A stretch of 64,000 nucleotides of DNA, from positions 1 through 64,000 of the forward strand of contig VAZV01000142.1 of the NCBI GenBank assembly GCA_005884765.1. The letters run 5' to 3'. The notes below the pieces were generated by a model. The model was not told where the DNA came from. It did not search any database and worked only from the letters and a program-made list of their open reading frames with translations. Below are positions 26,569-35,467 of this stretch, piece after piece (the first letter of the stretch is position 1; each line of letters starts with the position of its first letter). Made by a program: the position numbers and the translations under genes. Source of the DNA: Alphaproteobacteria bacterium. GTDB taxonomy: Bacteria; Pseudomonadota; Alphaproteobacteria; Rhizobiales; Xanthobacteraceae.

Positions 26569-27825
26569 ATGCCGGTGAAGTCTGCAAAATGCGGACAAAT
26601 GCCGGAACCGGGAGCAAACGCGGTGAGCATGGATACGATAGTCGACCGTCCGGTGACCGGCATCGATCCGTTTTCGCATGCCTTCCTCGGCGATCCCTAC
26701 CCGCATCACGAAGCCATGCGCGAGGCGGGTCCGGTGGTGCGGCTTGACCATTACGGCATCTGGGCGATGGCCCGGCACCAGGAGGTCCGCGACGCCCTGA
26801 CTGATTGGCAGACCTATTGCTCGGGGGCGGGGGTCGGCTTGAGCGATTTGCGCAAGGAACCGCCCTGGCGGCCGCCGAGCATTATCCTGGAAGCCGATCC
26901 GCCGTTGCATACGCGCACCCGCGCGGTCCTGACCCGCATTCTCTCGCCAGCCGCGATCAATGTTTTGCGCGAGACGTTTGCGCGAGAGGCGGAAGCGCTG
27001 GTCGACCATCTGGCCGAACGGCGCGAGTTCGACGGCATTGCCGATCTCGCCGAGGCCTATCCGCTAAAAGTGTTTCCGGATGCAGTCGGGATTTCCGAAG
27101 AAGGGCGCGAGAACCTGCTGCCGTACGGCAACATGGTGTTCAACTCGTTCGGCCCGCGCAACGACCTCTTCGAAAAAGCCATGGCTAATGCCGGTCCGGT
27201 GCGCGACTGGATCATGTCGAAATGCAGCCGCGCGGCGCTGGCGCCCGACGGTTTGGGCATCCAGATCTTTGCCGCCGTCGATTCCGGCGAGTTGACGGAG
27301 CTTGAGGCCGGCATGCTGGTGCGCTCATTCCTGTCGGCCGGGATCGATACCACCGTATACGGGCTTGGCAATGCGCTCTATTGCTTTGCGAACTATCCCG
27401 AGCAATGGGCGATCTTGCGTGAAAATCCTTCCTTGATCCGGCAGGCTTTCGAAGAAGTGTTGCGTTTTGAGGCGCCAGTGCAGACCTTCTTTCGGACCAC
27501 TACCAAGGCGGTCGAGGTCGGCGGCGTAAAGCTTGGCGACGGCGAAAAGGTACTGCTGTTTCTTGCCGCCGCCAACCGCGATCCACGCCGCTGGGACAAG
27601 CCGGACTTCTTCGACGTCAAGCGCCGCGCCACCGGACACATGACTTTCGGCACCGGCATCCATGGCTGCGTCGGCCAGGCGGTGGCGCGGCTCGAAAGCG
27701 AAGCGGTGTTTGGCGCGCTGGCCAAACGCATCGCCGCGTTCGAGCTGACCGGCGAGCCAAGGCGGCGCCTCAACAACACGCTTCGCGGGCTCGACAGCCT
27801 GCCGCTGCGCGTGACTGTGGCCTGA
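26569..27825 (+). CDS. Cytochrome P450 (class I bacterial)
   Basis: A 418-aa soluble P450. The haem-ligand Cys367 lies in MTFGTGIHGCVGQ, the I-helix oxygen-activation motif in SAGIDTT and the K-helix ExxR in EEVLRFEAP. I chose the ATG at 26569 because GGGGAGGGG lies just before it; later in-frame starts are at 26599 and 26629. The long frame upstream to 25882 is the antisense of the crotonase gene. The ferredoxin reductase gene starts three bases after its stop, so they form an electron-transfer pair lacking a local ferredoxin. The substrate is unknown; CYP families next to crotonases often act on aromatic or terpenoid acids. Confidence 0.92.
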   Translation: MPVKSAKCGQMPEPGANAVSMDTIVDRPVTGIDPFSHAFLGDPYPHHEAMREAGPVVRLDHYGIWAMARHQEVRDALTDWQTYCSGAGVGLSDLRKEPPWRPPSIILEADPPLHTRTRAVLTRILSPAAINVLRETFAREAEALVDHLAERREFDGIADLAEAYPLKVFPDAVGISEEGRENLLPYGNMVFNSFGPRNDLFEKAMANAGPVRDWIMSKCSRAALAPDGLGIQIFAAVDSGELTELEAGMLVRSFLSAGIDTTVYGLGNALYCFANYPEQWAILRENPSLIRQAFEEVLRFEAPVQTFFRTTTKAVEVGGVKLGDGEKVLLFLAAANRDPRRWDKPDFFDVKRRATGHMTFGTGIHGCVGQAVARLESEAVFGALAKRIAAFELTGEPRRRLNNTLRGLDSLPLRVTVA

Positions 27826-27828
27826 CGC

Positions 27829-29049
27829 ATGACGCAAGGACCAGTTCTGATCGTCGGCGCCGGCCACGCGGGTTTTCAGGTTGCGGCCTCGTTGCGCCAG
27901 CACGGCTTTGGCGGGCGTATCGCGCTCATCAATGACGAGGCACATCTGCCCTACCAGCGGCCGCCTTTATCCAAGGCTTATCTGAAGGGCACCGGCGGCC
28001 CTGACAGCCTGATGTTCCGCCCCGATAAGTTCTACCGCGACCAGAACATCGAGCTGATCACGGATCGCGCGATCGCGATCGACCGCGGCGCGCGCAAACT
28101 GGATCTCGCGTCCGCCTCATCGCTCGACTATGGCCATCTGGTGCTCGCGACCGGCGCGCGCAACCGCCTGCTCGACATTCCCAACGCCAATCTGCCCGAC
28201 GTGCGCTATTTGCGCATCCTCGATGACAGCGAGGACTTGCGGCGGCGCATCGCGTCGAGCAAACACGTCGTCGTCATCGGTGCTGGATTCATCGGGCTCG
28301 AGTTCGCCGCCACCGCGCGGATCAAGGGTCTGGAAGTCGACGTCGTCGAACTCGCCAGCCGCGTCATGGCGCGCGCCGTGACCGCGGAAGTCTCGGAATA
28401 TTTTCAAGGAAGGCACCGCGCGGCCGGCATCCGCATCCATTTGGGCGTGCAGGTTACCGGCATCGAGGCCGATGGCGGTAAGGTGACCGGCGTCAGTTTC
28501 AGCGATGGGCGCCACATTGCGGCCGACCTTGTCGTGGTCGGTGTCGGCGTCCTGCCCAATGTCGAGCTCGCGGCCGATGCGGGCCTTCCCGTCGCCTCGG
28601 GCATCATCGTCAACGAGCAACTATTGACCGCTGACCCCAACATCTCCGCGATCGGCGACTGCGCGCTATTTGAAAGTCCGCGCTTTGGCGGATCGTTGCG
28701 GCTGGAATCCGTGCAGAACGCCACTGATCATGCGCGCTGTGTAGCGGCGCGGCTGACGGGCGATGCCAAGACCTATGACGGCCAGCCCTGGTTCTGGAGC
28801 GACCAAGGCGACGACAAGCTGCAGATCGCGGGCCTCACCACCGGCTATGATCAGGTCGTGATGCGGGGCGATCCCGCGCAGAAGGCGTTCTCGGCGTTTT
28901 GCTACAAGGCCGGCAGGCTCGTCGGCATCGAGTCCATCAATCGGGCAGGGGACCACATGTTCGGCCGCCGGCTGTTCGGGATGGACCGGTCGATCGAGCC
29001 GGCCCAGGCAGCGGACCCAGGCTTCGATCTAAAGAGCGCGCTTGCTTAG
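27829..29049 (+). CDS. NAD(P)H-dependent ferredoxin reductase (FAD)
   Basis: A 406-aa putidaredoxin/rhodocoxin-reductase-type flavoprotein. The N-terminal FAD motif is LIVGAGHAGFQVA (residues 5-17), the NAD(P)H motif VVVIGAGFIGLEFAA is at about 146-160, and the FAD-binding SAIGDCAL is near residue 278. The C-terminal reductase domain (LQIAGL ... FCYKAGRLVGIESINRA) is present. It begins three bases after the P450 and most likely supplies it with electrons through a [2Fe-2S] ferredoxin encoded elsewhere. Its last 21 bases overlap the convergent kinase gene. Confidence 0.92.
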   Translation: MTQGPVLIVGAGHAGFQVAASLRQHGFGGRIALINDEAHLPYQRPPLSKAYLKGTGGPDSLMFRPDKFYRDQNIELITDRAIAIDRGARKLDLASASSLDYGHLVLATGARNRLLDIPNANLPDVRYLRILDDSEDLRRRIASSKHVVVIGAGFIGLEFAATARIKGLEVDVVELASRVMARAVTAEVSEYFQGRHRAAGIRIHLGVQVTGIEADGGKVTGVSFSDGRHIAADLVVVGVGVLPNVELAADAGLPVASGIIVNEQLLTADPNISAIGDCALFESPRFGGSLRLESVQNATDHARCVAARLTGDAKTYDGQPWFWSDQGDDKLQIAGLTTGYDQVVMRGDPAQKAFSAFCYKAGRLVGIESINRAGDHMFGRRLFGMDRSIEPAQAADPGFDLKSALA

Positions 29050-29949
29050 CGCTTCCACTTCCTCAGCCGTCGGCATTGACGGTGCAGCGCCCATCCGTTG
29101 CACGCAAATCGAGGCGGCGGCATTGGCATATTCAAGCGCATCGCGCATGGCGGCGCCATCAGCCAATTGCGCGGCCAGCGCGCCGACGAAACAATCGCCG
29201 GCGCCGGTAGTGTCGATGGCGGCGACCATGCGGCCCGGAATGATCAGCGGCGCGCCGCCGACGAGCGCAACGACGCCGCGTTGGCCCAGCGTCACGCAGA
29301 TGGTTTGATCTGGGCTCGTCTGCAGCGATCTTGCCGCGTCGATGAAGCGGGCATCATCGGCGCTCTCGCGAACCCCGCCCCCGGCCAACAGGCCGAGCTC
29401 GGTTTCGTTGAGCACCAGGGCGTCGACCAGATCGAGCAATTTGCGATCGAACGTCAGCGCCGGCGCCGGATTGAGGATCGTCATCGCGCCGGCGGTACGG
29501 GCACGTTCCAAGAAGGCGTCGATCGTCGCCAACGGGATCTCGAACTGGCTGACTGCAATATCGCCCTTCCCAAGCATTACTCCCGCGACATCGGCGGCAT
29601 CGACCAGCGCATTGGCGCCGGGAATAACGACAATCGTATTGTCGGCTTTTGCGACGGTGATGATGGCCGTGCCGGTATGGGCGCCGGCGGTCTGCCGAAC
29701 AAAACTGAGGTCAATTCCCTCGGTGGCGAGGAACGCTTTCAACTCGTCGCCGAAAGCATCCTGGCCGAGCCGGCCGATCAGCGTCGTCGATGCCCCGAGC
29801 TTGGCGGATGCGACCGCCTGGTTCGCGCCCTTGCCGCCCGGAAAATACAAGACGGCGTTGCCCGCGACCGTCTCGCCCACCTTGGGATGCCGGTCGGCGG
29901 TCGCCACCACATCCATGTTGATGCTGCCGGCGACGAAAACGCGGCCCAT
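29029..29949 (-). CDS. Ribokinase-like PfkB-family sugar kinase
   Basis: A 306-aa PfkB/ribokinase. The N-terminal signature GSINMDVVATADRHPKVGET resembles ribokinase (N-M-D, P-x-x-G-E-T), the GGKGANQAVA loop is complete, and DTTGAGDCFVGA holds the catalytic Asp and anion hole. AGGGAA precedes the ATG. The upstream kinase gene ends 16 bases away, so the two form one minus-strand unit. No ribose transporter is next to it. The 3' end overlaps the convergent reductase gene by 21 bases. Confidence 0.88.
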   Translation of the reverse strand: MGRVFVAGSINMDVVATADRHPKVGETVAGNAVLYFPGGKGANQAVASAKLGASTTLIGRLGQDAFGDELKAFLATEGIDLSFVRQTAGAHTGTAIITVAKADNTIVVIPGANALVDAADVAGVMLGKGDIAVSQFEIPLATIDAFLERARTAGAMTILNPAPALTFDRKLLDLVDALVLNETELGLLAGGGVRESADDARFIDAARSLQTSPDQTICVTLGQRGVVALVGGAPLIIPGRMVAAIDTTGAGDCFVGALAAQLADGAAMRDALEYANAAASICVQRMGAAPSMPTAEEVEALSKRAL

Positions 29950-29965
29950 GCACTGTTCCCTAAGA

Positions 29966-30859
29966 CTAGACCCGGACCTCAAACTCCTGCCTGACGGCTT
30001 CGATGTCGGCAAGCGTCGGCAGCCCCGCCTCGTTGCCGAGGCGCTGGATCTTGTAGGTGGACGCCGCGCGCGCGAATTCGAAATGGTCGTGCCAGGTTTT
30101 GCCCGGATTGCAGAGGTAGGAAAAGATGTAGGCGCCATGGAACACGTCACCGGCGCCATTGGTGTCGATCACGCGCGCGAGCGGGATCGGCAGCGCTGGC
30201 AAGGTGTGGACCTTGCCGATCTCGTCGTACCAGAGCAAACCCTTCTCTCCCATGGTGACGCCGCCGACCCGGCAACCGCGGCTCTTGAGATAGTCGATCA
30301 TCTTTTCCGGCGTGAGGTCCATCTGTTCGCACAGCCGCTCGGCGACGATGGCGACATCGATGAACTCCAGGAGCTCATGAGTGTTGGTGCGCAGGCCGCC
30401 GCCATCGAGCGAGGTCAGGATGCCGGCCTCGCGGCACAGTTTGGCATAGTGGATCGCGGCATCCGGCTGGTGACCGTCGACATGCAGCACGCGGCAATTG
30501 CCAAGATTGAGCAGCGGGAAGGGATGGATGTGGGCGTCGTCGCGGCAACGCACGATCGCGCGCTTGCCGTCCTTTGGCATGATAAAGGACAGCGACGAGG
30601 AGTTGACCTTGCGCGGATGGATCGAGATTCCATACTTCGCGCTCATGTCCTGAAACATCCGTCCCAACCAGTCATTGGCGACGGTGGCGATCAGGTCCGG
30701 CACAATGCCGAGCTTGGCGCAACAGAATGCCGCGGTAACGGCGTTGCCGCCGAACGAGACCGCGTAAGCGGAGGCGACATGCTTTTCGTCGCCGGTCGGC
30801 ATGTGGTCGGTGATGAAGGTAACGTCGATATAGGTCTGTCCGATGAAAAGAGCCTGCAT
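29966..30859 (-). CDS. PfkB-family carbohydrate kinase
   Basis: A 297-aa PfkB kinase, distinct from its neighbour. The C-terminal ATP/anion-hole motif is DTNGAGDVFHGAY, and the N-terminal glycine-rich loop is SFGGNAVTAAFCCAKLG. It lacks the ribokinase GGKGANQ pattern, so a different sugar, nucleoside or sulfoquinovose-like substrate is likely. It is first of a two-kinase unit; two tandem PfkB genes with no transporter suggest an intracellular pathway. I cannot name the substrate. Confidence 0.85.
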   Translation of the reverse strand: MQALFIGQTYIDVTFITDHMPTGDEKHVASAYAVSFGGNAVTAAFCCAKLGIVPDLIATVANDWLGRMFQDMSAKYGISIHPRKVNSSSLSFIMPKDGKRAIVRCRDDAHIHPFPLLNLGNCRVLHVDGHQPDAAIHYAKLCREAGILTSLDGGGLRTNTHELLEFIDVAIVAERLCEQMDLTPEKMIDYLKSRGCRVGGVTMGEKGLLWYDEIGKVHTLPALPIPLARVIDTNGAGDVFHGAYIFSYLCNPGKTWHDHFEFARAASTYKIQRLGNEAGLPTLADIEAVRQEFEVRV

Positions 30860-31074
30860 TCGTTTTCCGTGGGCTGGTGGATGGTCCTCGCCCGGCGCGT
30901 CACATTAGCACCGGTTGTTGTGGATTTTCGCGCAAATTATTCGCAACCCTGCCGCGTTATACGCTTGAGATGGGGGTGTGAGCGGAATACGACGTCTGCG
31001 CCTATCGCTGCAAGTCGCTGGTAATGGCCGGGCTGCCATTGCGAGTTCCAGATAACGCCACAAGGGGGAAAACG

Positions 31075-32334
31075 ATGACCGTCTATTCCGGTCCGGTGTT
31101 TGAGATGGCGGCGAACCAGTTCAATGTGATCGCCAATCATCTTGAAATCCCGATGGATGAGCGCGACCGCCTGCTGTTGCCGAAACGCGCGGTCACCGTG
31201 TCCTGTCCGATCCACCGCGACGACGGCACCGTCGCGGTCTTCGAAGGTTATCGGGTGCAGCATCACCTCACGATGGGACCGACCAAGGGCGGCACGCGAT
31301 TCTCGCCGTCCGTCGATATTGGCGAGGTGGCTGCGCTCGCAATCTGGATGAGCTGGAAATGCGCGCTGGTGGGTCTTCCCTACGGCGGCGCCAAGGGCGG
31401 GGTCAACGTCGACCTTTCCACGATCTCCAAACGCGAGCTCGAATCGCTGTCGCGCCGCTATATGCAGGAGATGATCCCGTTTGTCGGTCCTCATACCGAC
31501 GTGATGGCGCCGGATATGGGCACCAACGAACAGGTGATGGCCTGGTTCATGGACACCTACTCGATGTACCAGGGGCAAACCGTGACCGAGATCGTCACCG
31601 GCAAGCCGGTTGCTTCCGGCGGCACGCTGGGCCGGCGCGAGGCCACCGGGCGCGGCGTTGCGCACTTGGCCATGCGGGTGCTGAAAGAGCTCTCGATCAA
31701 GGCAGACAATGCCACCGCCGTTATCCAGGGCTTTGGCAATGTCGGCTCCTATGCGGCGCTTGAACTGCATCAATTCGGCCTCAAGGTGATTGCGGTCTCG
31801 GATCACACCGGCGCACTGCACGATGCCGCCGGGCTCGATATTCCTGCGCTGATGCGCCACGCGGACACTCATGGCAGCATCGCCGGGTTTTCCAACCAGT
31901 TGCATTTCGATCCTGACGAAGTCCTCGCCTTGCCTTGCGATGTGCTGGTGCCGGCGGCGATGGAACGGGTGATCGACGCGAAAGTGGCGGAGAACTTGAA
32001 ATGCCGGGTGCTGGCCGAAGGCGCCAACGGCCCGACCACGCCGGATGCCGACCTGGTGCTGGAGAAACGCCAGGATGAAATCTTCTTGATCCCGGACATC
32101 CTCTGCAATTCCGGCGGCGTGGTGGTCAGCTATTTCGAATGGGTGCAGGACCTCCAGCAATTGTTCTGGGAGGAGGAGGAAGTGGTGCGGCGCGAATATC
32201 ACATTCTCGACCGTGCCTTTGATCAGATGCTGGCGCGTTCCAAAGCCGGCAAGATTCCACATCGTACCGCGGCCATGGCGATCGGGGTCGAGAAAGTGCG
32301 CGCCGCCAAGAACACGCGCGGGCTGTTCCCGTGA
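31075..32334 (+). CDS. Glutamate dehydrogenase family (Glu/Leu/Phe/Val dehydrogenase)
   Basis: A 419-aa amino-acid dehydrogenase. Lys71, Lys95 and catalytic Lys107 (PYGGAKGGV) match the glutamate dehydrogenase active site, and the Rossmann motif is GFGNVGSYAAL. The ATG at 31075 follows AAGGGGGAA; the frame extends upstream to 31024 without need. Length and TKGGTRFSP fit hexameric NAD-type GdhA, though the fold alone does not fix glutamate over other amino acids. Its TGA overlaps the GTG of the VOC gene by four bases, so their expression is coupled. Confidence 0.88.
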   Translation: MTVYSGPVFEMAANQFNVIANHLEIPMDERDRLLLPKRAVTVSCPIHRDDGTVAVFEGYRVQHHLTMGPTKGGTRFSPSVDIGEVAALAIWMSWKCALVGLPYGGAKGGVNVDLSTISKRELESLSRRYMQEMIPFVGPHTDVMAPDMGTNEQVMAWFMDTYSMYQGQTVTEIVTGKPVASGGTLGRREATGRGVAHLAMRVLKELSIKADNATAVIQGFGNVGSYAALELHQFGLKVIAVSDHTGALHDAAGLDIPALMRHADTHGSIAGFSNQLHFDPDEVLALPCDVLVPAAMERVIDAKVAENLKCRVLAEGANGPTTPDADLVLEKRQDEIFLIPDILCNSGGVVVSYFEWVQDLQQLFWEEEEVVRREYHILDRAFDQMLARSKAGKIPHRTAAMAIGVEKVRAAKNTRGLFP

Positions 32335-33185
32335 TCACCGGCCTCGATCATGTTGTCGTTCTCGTCAACGATATCAAGGCAGGTCAGGCGGCCTACCAGA
32401 CGCTGCTCGCGCGGGTGCCGTCGTGGCAAAGCTCGACCGAAGGCGGGCAAACCGTGCTGTTCACGCTCGACAACATGTCGCTGGAGCTGATGGCGCCTGT
32501 GGGCGCTTCCGAGACCGCCGAGCGTATTCGCGGCGCGATCAAGACGCAGGGCGAGGGGCTTGCGAGCATCTGCTTTCGCGTCGGCGACATCGCGAAAATG
32601 CACCGCAGGCTCGATCGCCTGGCGCTACAGCCGGATCCGATCGTCGATGTCGAGAGCCGCGATGCCGCGTCCGGCGCCACGCTGCATTGGAAGCGCACCC
32701 GCGCGGCGACCGAGCTGACGCGGGGCGTGCGGATCTTCTTTCTCGAACCGGCCGAGGAGCGGGCGCGTTCGGCCGCGACCTCGGCGGCGCCGATCCTCGG
32801 GCTCGACCACGTCGTGGTGTCGACGCAAGACCCCGAACGCGCCGCGGCGCTCTATGGCGCTCGGCTGGGGCTGGACATGGCGCTCGACCGCACGCATCAG
32901 GATTGGGGCCGGCTGATGTTCTTCCGCTGCGGCGATCTGATCGTCGAGGTCGTGTGCCGGCCGGGGAAGGACGCCGGTACGGACAAGGCGCATGACAAGC
33001 TCTGGGGCCTGAGCTGGCGGGTCGCCGACATCGATGCGACCCGGGCGCGGCTGGTTTCGGCCGGCATCGACGTGTCGGGGGTGCGCATCGGCCGCAAGCC
33101 CGGCACGCGGGTGATGACCGTCCGGGGCGGCACCTGCGGCATCCAGACCTTGCTGCTCGAGCGCTCGCCGCGAGAGGTGTCTTGA
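32331..33185 (+). CDS. VOC-family (glyoxalase/bleomycin-resistance fold) protein
   Basis: A 284-aa protein with two vicinal-oxygen-chelate modules: residues about 3-125 (ITGLDHVVVLVNDI) and about 158-280 (ILGLDHVVVSTQDPERAAALYGARLGLDM). His and Glu candidates for metal binding occur in both (LDHV; DLIVEVVC). The second half resembles the glyoxalase-like domain found fused or coupled to other enzymes. Translation is coupled to the preceding dehydrogenase. The function is unknown; a promiscuous lyase or dioxygenase role is possible. Confidence 0.8.
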   Translation: MITGLDHVVVLVNDIKAGQAAYQTLLARVPSWQSSTEGGQTVLFTLDNMSLELMAPVGASETAERIRGAIKTQGEGLASICFRVGDIAKMHRRLDRLALQPDPIVDVESRDAASGATLHWKRTRAATELTRGVRIFFLEPAEERARSAATSAAPILGLDHVVVSTQDPERAAALYGARLGLDMALDRTHQDWGRLMFFRCGDLIVEVVCRPGKDAGTDKAHDKLWGLSWRVADIDATRARLVSAGIDVSGVRIGRKPGTRVMTVRGGTCGIQTLLLERSPREVS

Positions 33186-33198
33186 GAGCCGACGAGCC

Positions 33199-33348
33199 GT
33201 CATTGCGAGCCAACGGGTCGGCGCAAAGCGCGCCCGATGACAGGCTCCGCGAAGCAATCCATAGCGCCGCAACCGAACATGGATTGCTTCGTCGCGGAGC
33301 CTGTCATCGGGCGCGCGTTCGCGCGACCCGTTGGCTCCTCGCAATGAC
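33199..33348. repeat. Extragenic palindrome, GTCATTGCGAG family, with modules in both arms
   Basis: This copy carries the ~40-bp module twice, at 33208-33248 (variant GGTCGGCGCAAAGCG) and inverted at 33296-33336. It is the most complete symmetrical member in the window and runs directly into the TetR gene's possible start. Confidence 0.8.
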
Positions 33349-34117
33349 GATTTCTCAAACCATCTCGCGCGTGCTACATCAACACTCGGATCGTCGCCGA
33401 GCAACTGATTTGGCCAACGCAAAGCGAATTCTGAAATGGCAGCGCGACCCCGAGGGGATGCGGATTCGCATCCTCGAGGCCGCCAAGCAGGAATTTGCGG
33501 CCCACGGTCTCGCCGGCGCGCGCGTCGACCGCATCGCGGCGAATGCTGGCGCCAACAAGCGCATGCTGTACTATCACGTCGGCAAGAAGGACGATCTCTA
33601 TCTCGCGGTGCTCGAGGGTGCCTATGAGCAGATCCGCGTCGAGGAGCGCGGGCTCGATCTCGAACATCTTGACGCGCCGCGCGCGATCGAGCGCCTGATC
33701 GACTTCACCTGGAACTATTTTATCCGCAATCCGGAATTTCTGGCGCTGCTCAACACCGAAAACCTGGCGCGGGCGCGGCACTTGAAACGATCGACCAAGG
33801 TCAAATCGATGCATTCGCCGTTCGTCGAGATGATCCGCACCGTGGTGCGGCGCGGCGTCGAAAGCGGCGACTTCCAGGTCGCGGTTGATCCGGTGCAGTT
33901 GTACATCTCGATCGCGGCCCTGAGTTTTTTCTATCTGTCGAACAGCGCCACGCTGAGCGTGATTTTCGGCCGCGATCTGCTTTCGAAGGAAGCCCGCGAC
34001 GAGCGCCTGGCGCATATGGTCGCGCTGGTGCTGGCGGCTTTGACCGGAAAATCATTTGCCTCGTTCGGCAGGGGCAAGGCGCCGCGAGCGCGGGCGCCGG
34101 CGCAGCAACCCGCTTGA
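33344..34117 (+). CDS. TetR/AcrR-family transcriptional regulator
   Basis: A TetR-type repressor. The N-terminal helix-turn-helix reads RIRILEAAKQEFAAHGLAGARVDRIAANAGANKRMLYYHVGKKDDLY, shown here only as its family pattern A-x-x-F-x-x-x-G, T/V-x-x-I-A and L-Y-Y-H-F-x-x-K. A larger ligand-binding domain follows. The start is uncertain: ATG 33344 lies in the closing arm of the palindrome, and a TTG at 33410 (LANAKRILKW) may be the true start. No target gene is obvious; the nearest genes are VOC and a repeat-rich stretch. Confidence 0.85.
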   Translation: MTISQTISRVLHQHSDRRRATDLANAKRILKWQRDPEGMRIRILEAAKQEFAAHGLAGARVDRIAANAGANKRMLYYHVGKKDDLYLAVLEGAYEQIRVEERGLDLEHLDAPRAIERLIDFTWNYFIRNPEFLALLNTENLARARHLKRSTKVKSMHSPFVEMIRTVVRRGVESGDFQVAVDPVQLYISIAALSFFYLSNSATLSVIFGRDLLSKEARDERLAHMVALVLAALTGKSFASFGRGKAPRARAPAQQPA

Positions 34118-34210
34118 GGCGACGAATCCAGTACGCCGCGGCCTCGCGGTTCAATGACAACGGCCTCTGGAATGCTGGGTCGCTCTCGCTTCGCGCGTGA
34201 CGACGATGAG

Positions 34211-34299
34211 TAGGGTGGGCAAAAGCGCAAGCGTGCCCACCAATCTTTAATTGGCGGAGACATGGTGGGCACGGCGCAAACGCGCCTTTGCCCATCCTA
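34211..34299. repeat. Extragenic palindrome, TAGGGTGGGCAAA family
   Basis: TAGGGTGGGCAAAAGCGC opens and GCGCCTTTGCCCATCCTA closes, with GTGCCCACCA and TGGTGGGCAC pairing inside. A second member lies at 40201-40323, where one arm is replaced by the nested module. Confidence 0.75.
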
Positions 34300-34319
34300 C
34301 CGATTCGATTTCAAACAGC

Positions 34320-34900
34320 GTTAGCCACAGCCCCGCGATCTCGCCGCGCATGCGCGCGAGGTTTGGCCTGCAGGTCCTGCCTTCTGAAGATCAGAGGGCG
34401 CAGGGAATACCGGGCGCGCGATGCGCCCGCAGCCTCGCACGCAACAAAAAAGCGTACGAGCATAGTCACCACGGTCACACCGGTTCACCCGGCATTCCCC
34501 GCGCAATGGTTTACGGTTACTTCGTGCTCTCCCCAGTGACCGGGCTCTTTTGCCACTGTCGTTCGCGGATTACCCGCGACCATGGCGCCAGCGTCGGGGC
34601 GTCAGGACCACACGACTTCGCCGTCCGCAAGCCCACGCTCTCGTCTTCAGCGCTACCCGCGTCCACCGCATCCCGCCCCGCGTCCGTGACGATCGCGAGC
34701 CGCCCCTCATGTGGGACGGGACTCAATCGCAATACTCCTGTTTCTACCTGGCTGTCAAGAAAAATTCGGAAAATCAGAAATCGATCCGGCCCCGACATAT
34801 TACGCGCGGGGACCGTTCGTCTCGTCGATGGTCCCGAATCGTCAGAGCGCGTGATGGCCCCAAAGCCGACTTCTGGACCGCCTTTTTGCGCGGAACGGGC
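34320..34900. other. Recurrent non-coding element, probably multicopy in Bradyrhizobium
   Basis: Within the 840-bp gap 34118-34957 no gene with a convincing start and codon pattern is seen. One plus-strand frame encodes strings such as SPVTGLFCHC and ASGPHDFAVRK, which I remember from many annotated hypothetical proteins in Bradyrhizobium genomes. This suggests a dispersed element spuriously annotated as protein, or a conserved structured RNA. Boundaries are approximate, and the family assignment is from memory and unverified. Confidence 0.35.
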
Positions 34901-34957
34901 GAACCATCCGTTCGTTATTGCTAATGAGTCCGCCGTGTCTGGGAAGGAGGCAAGACC

Positions 34958-35386
34958 ATGAGGGCTCCGAACATAATCGCCGTGCTTGCGATCATCCTTG
35001 GCGGTACTGCGCCTTCGCTGGCGCAACCGAATTCGCAAGGCGCGGTTGAACTGAGCAACGGCACAAAGGTACCGCAGAATCCATCGCTACCGAAACTCAA
35101 CCTCACGAACATGCAGCGCGAGCAGATCCGCAAGACGGTGCTTACTGAGCACAACGAGGTCGAATTCCGGCTACCGGAGACTAAATCCGCCGAGGACTTT
35201 ACCCCTGCTGTTGGCGCGACCCTTCCAAAGGGGATCAACGCCCAGTCGCTTCCGCCGCCGGTCCTGTCGCAAATACCGGAATTGCGTGACTACAAGTACG
35301 TGAAAATGAAGGACCGGGTGCTGATCGTGGACGACATGAGCAAAAAGATTGTCGATATGTTCTCGGAGACGCAGCCGCCCTCCTGA
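34958..35386 (+). CDS. Small secreted protein, DUF1236-like
   Basis: A 142-aa protein with a clear signal peptide (MRAPNIIAVLAIILGG ... SLA/QPNSQG). The mature part has LTNMQREQIRKTVL and IPELRDYKYVKMKDRVLIVD, resembling DUF1236 proteins common in Bradyrhizobium, whose function is unknown. GGAAGGAGG precedes the ATG. No cysteine or catalytic pattern is visible in the mature protein. It stands alone, downstream of the repeat-rich stretch. Confidence 0.75.
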   Translation: MRAPNIIAVLAIILGGTAPSLAQPNSQGAVELSNGTKVPQNPSLPKLNLTNMQREQIRKTVLTEHNEVEFRLPETKSAEDFTPAVGATLPKGINAQSLPPPVLSQIPELRDYKYVKMKDRVLIVDDMSKKIVDMFSETQPPS

Positions 35387-35467
35387 CGACATTGGTCTGA
35401 CGTTGCGATGATGGCGTGAGAGAAACTACCGGATTTGGCTTCCAGTCGCGCGCCAAAAATCACGCGC

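Noticed and set aside
34251-34961. 236-aa open frame as a real gene
   Set aside because: No ribosome site, poor codon pattern, overlaps a palindrome at its start, and the competing frames on both strands are equally open.
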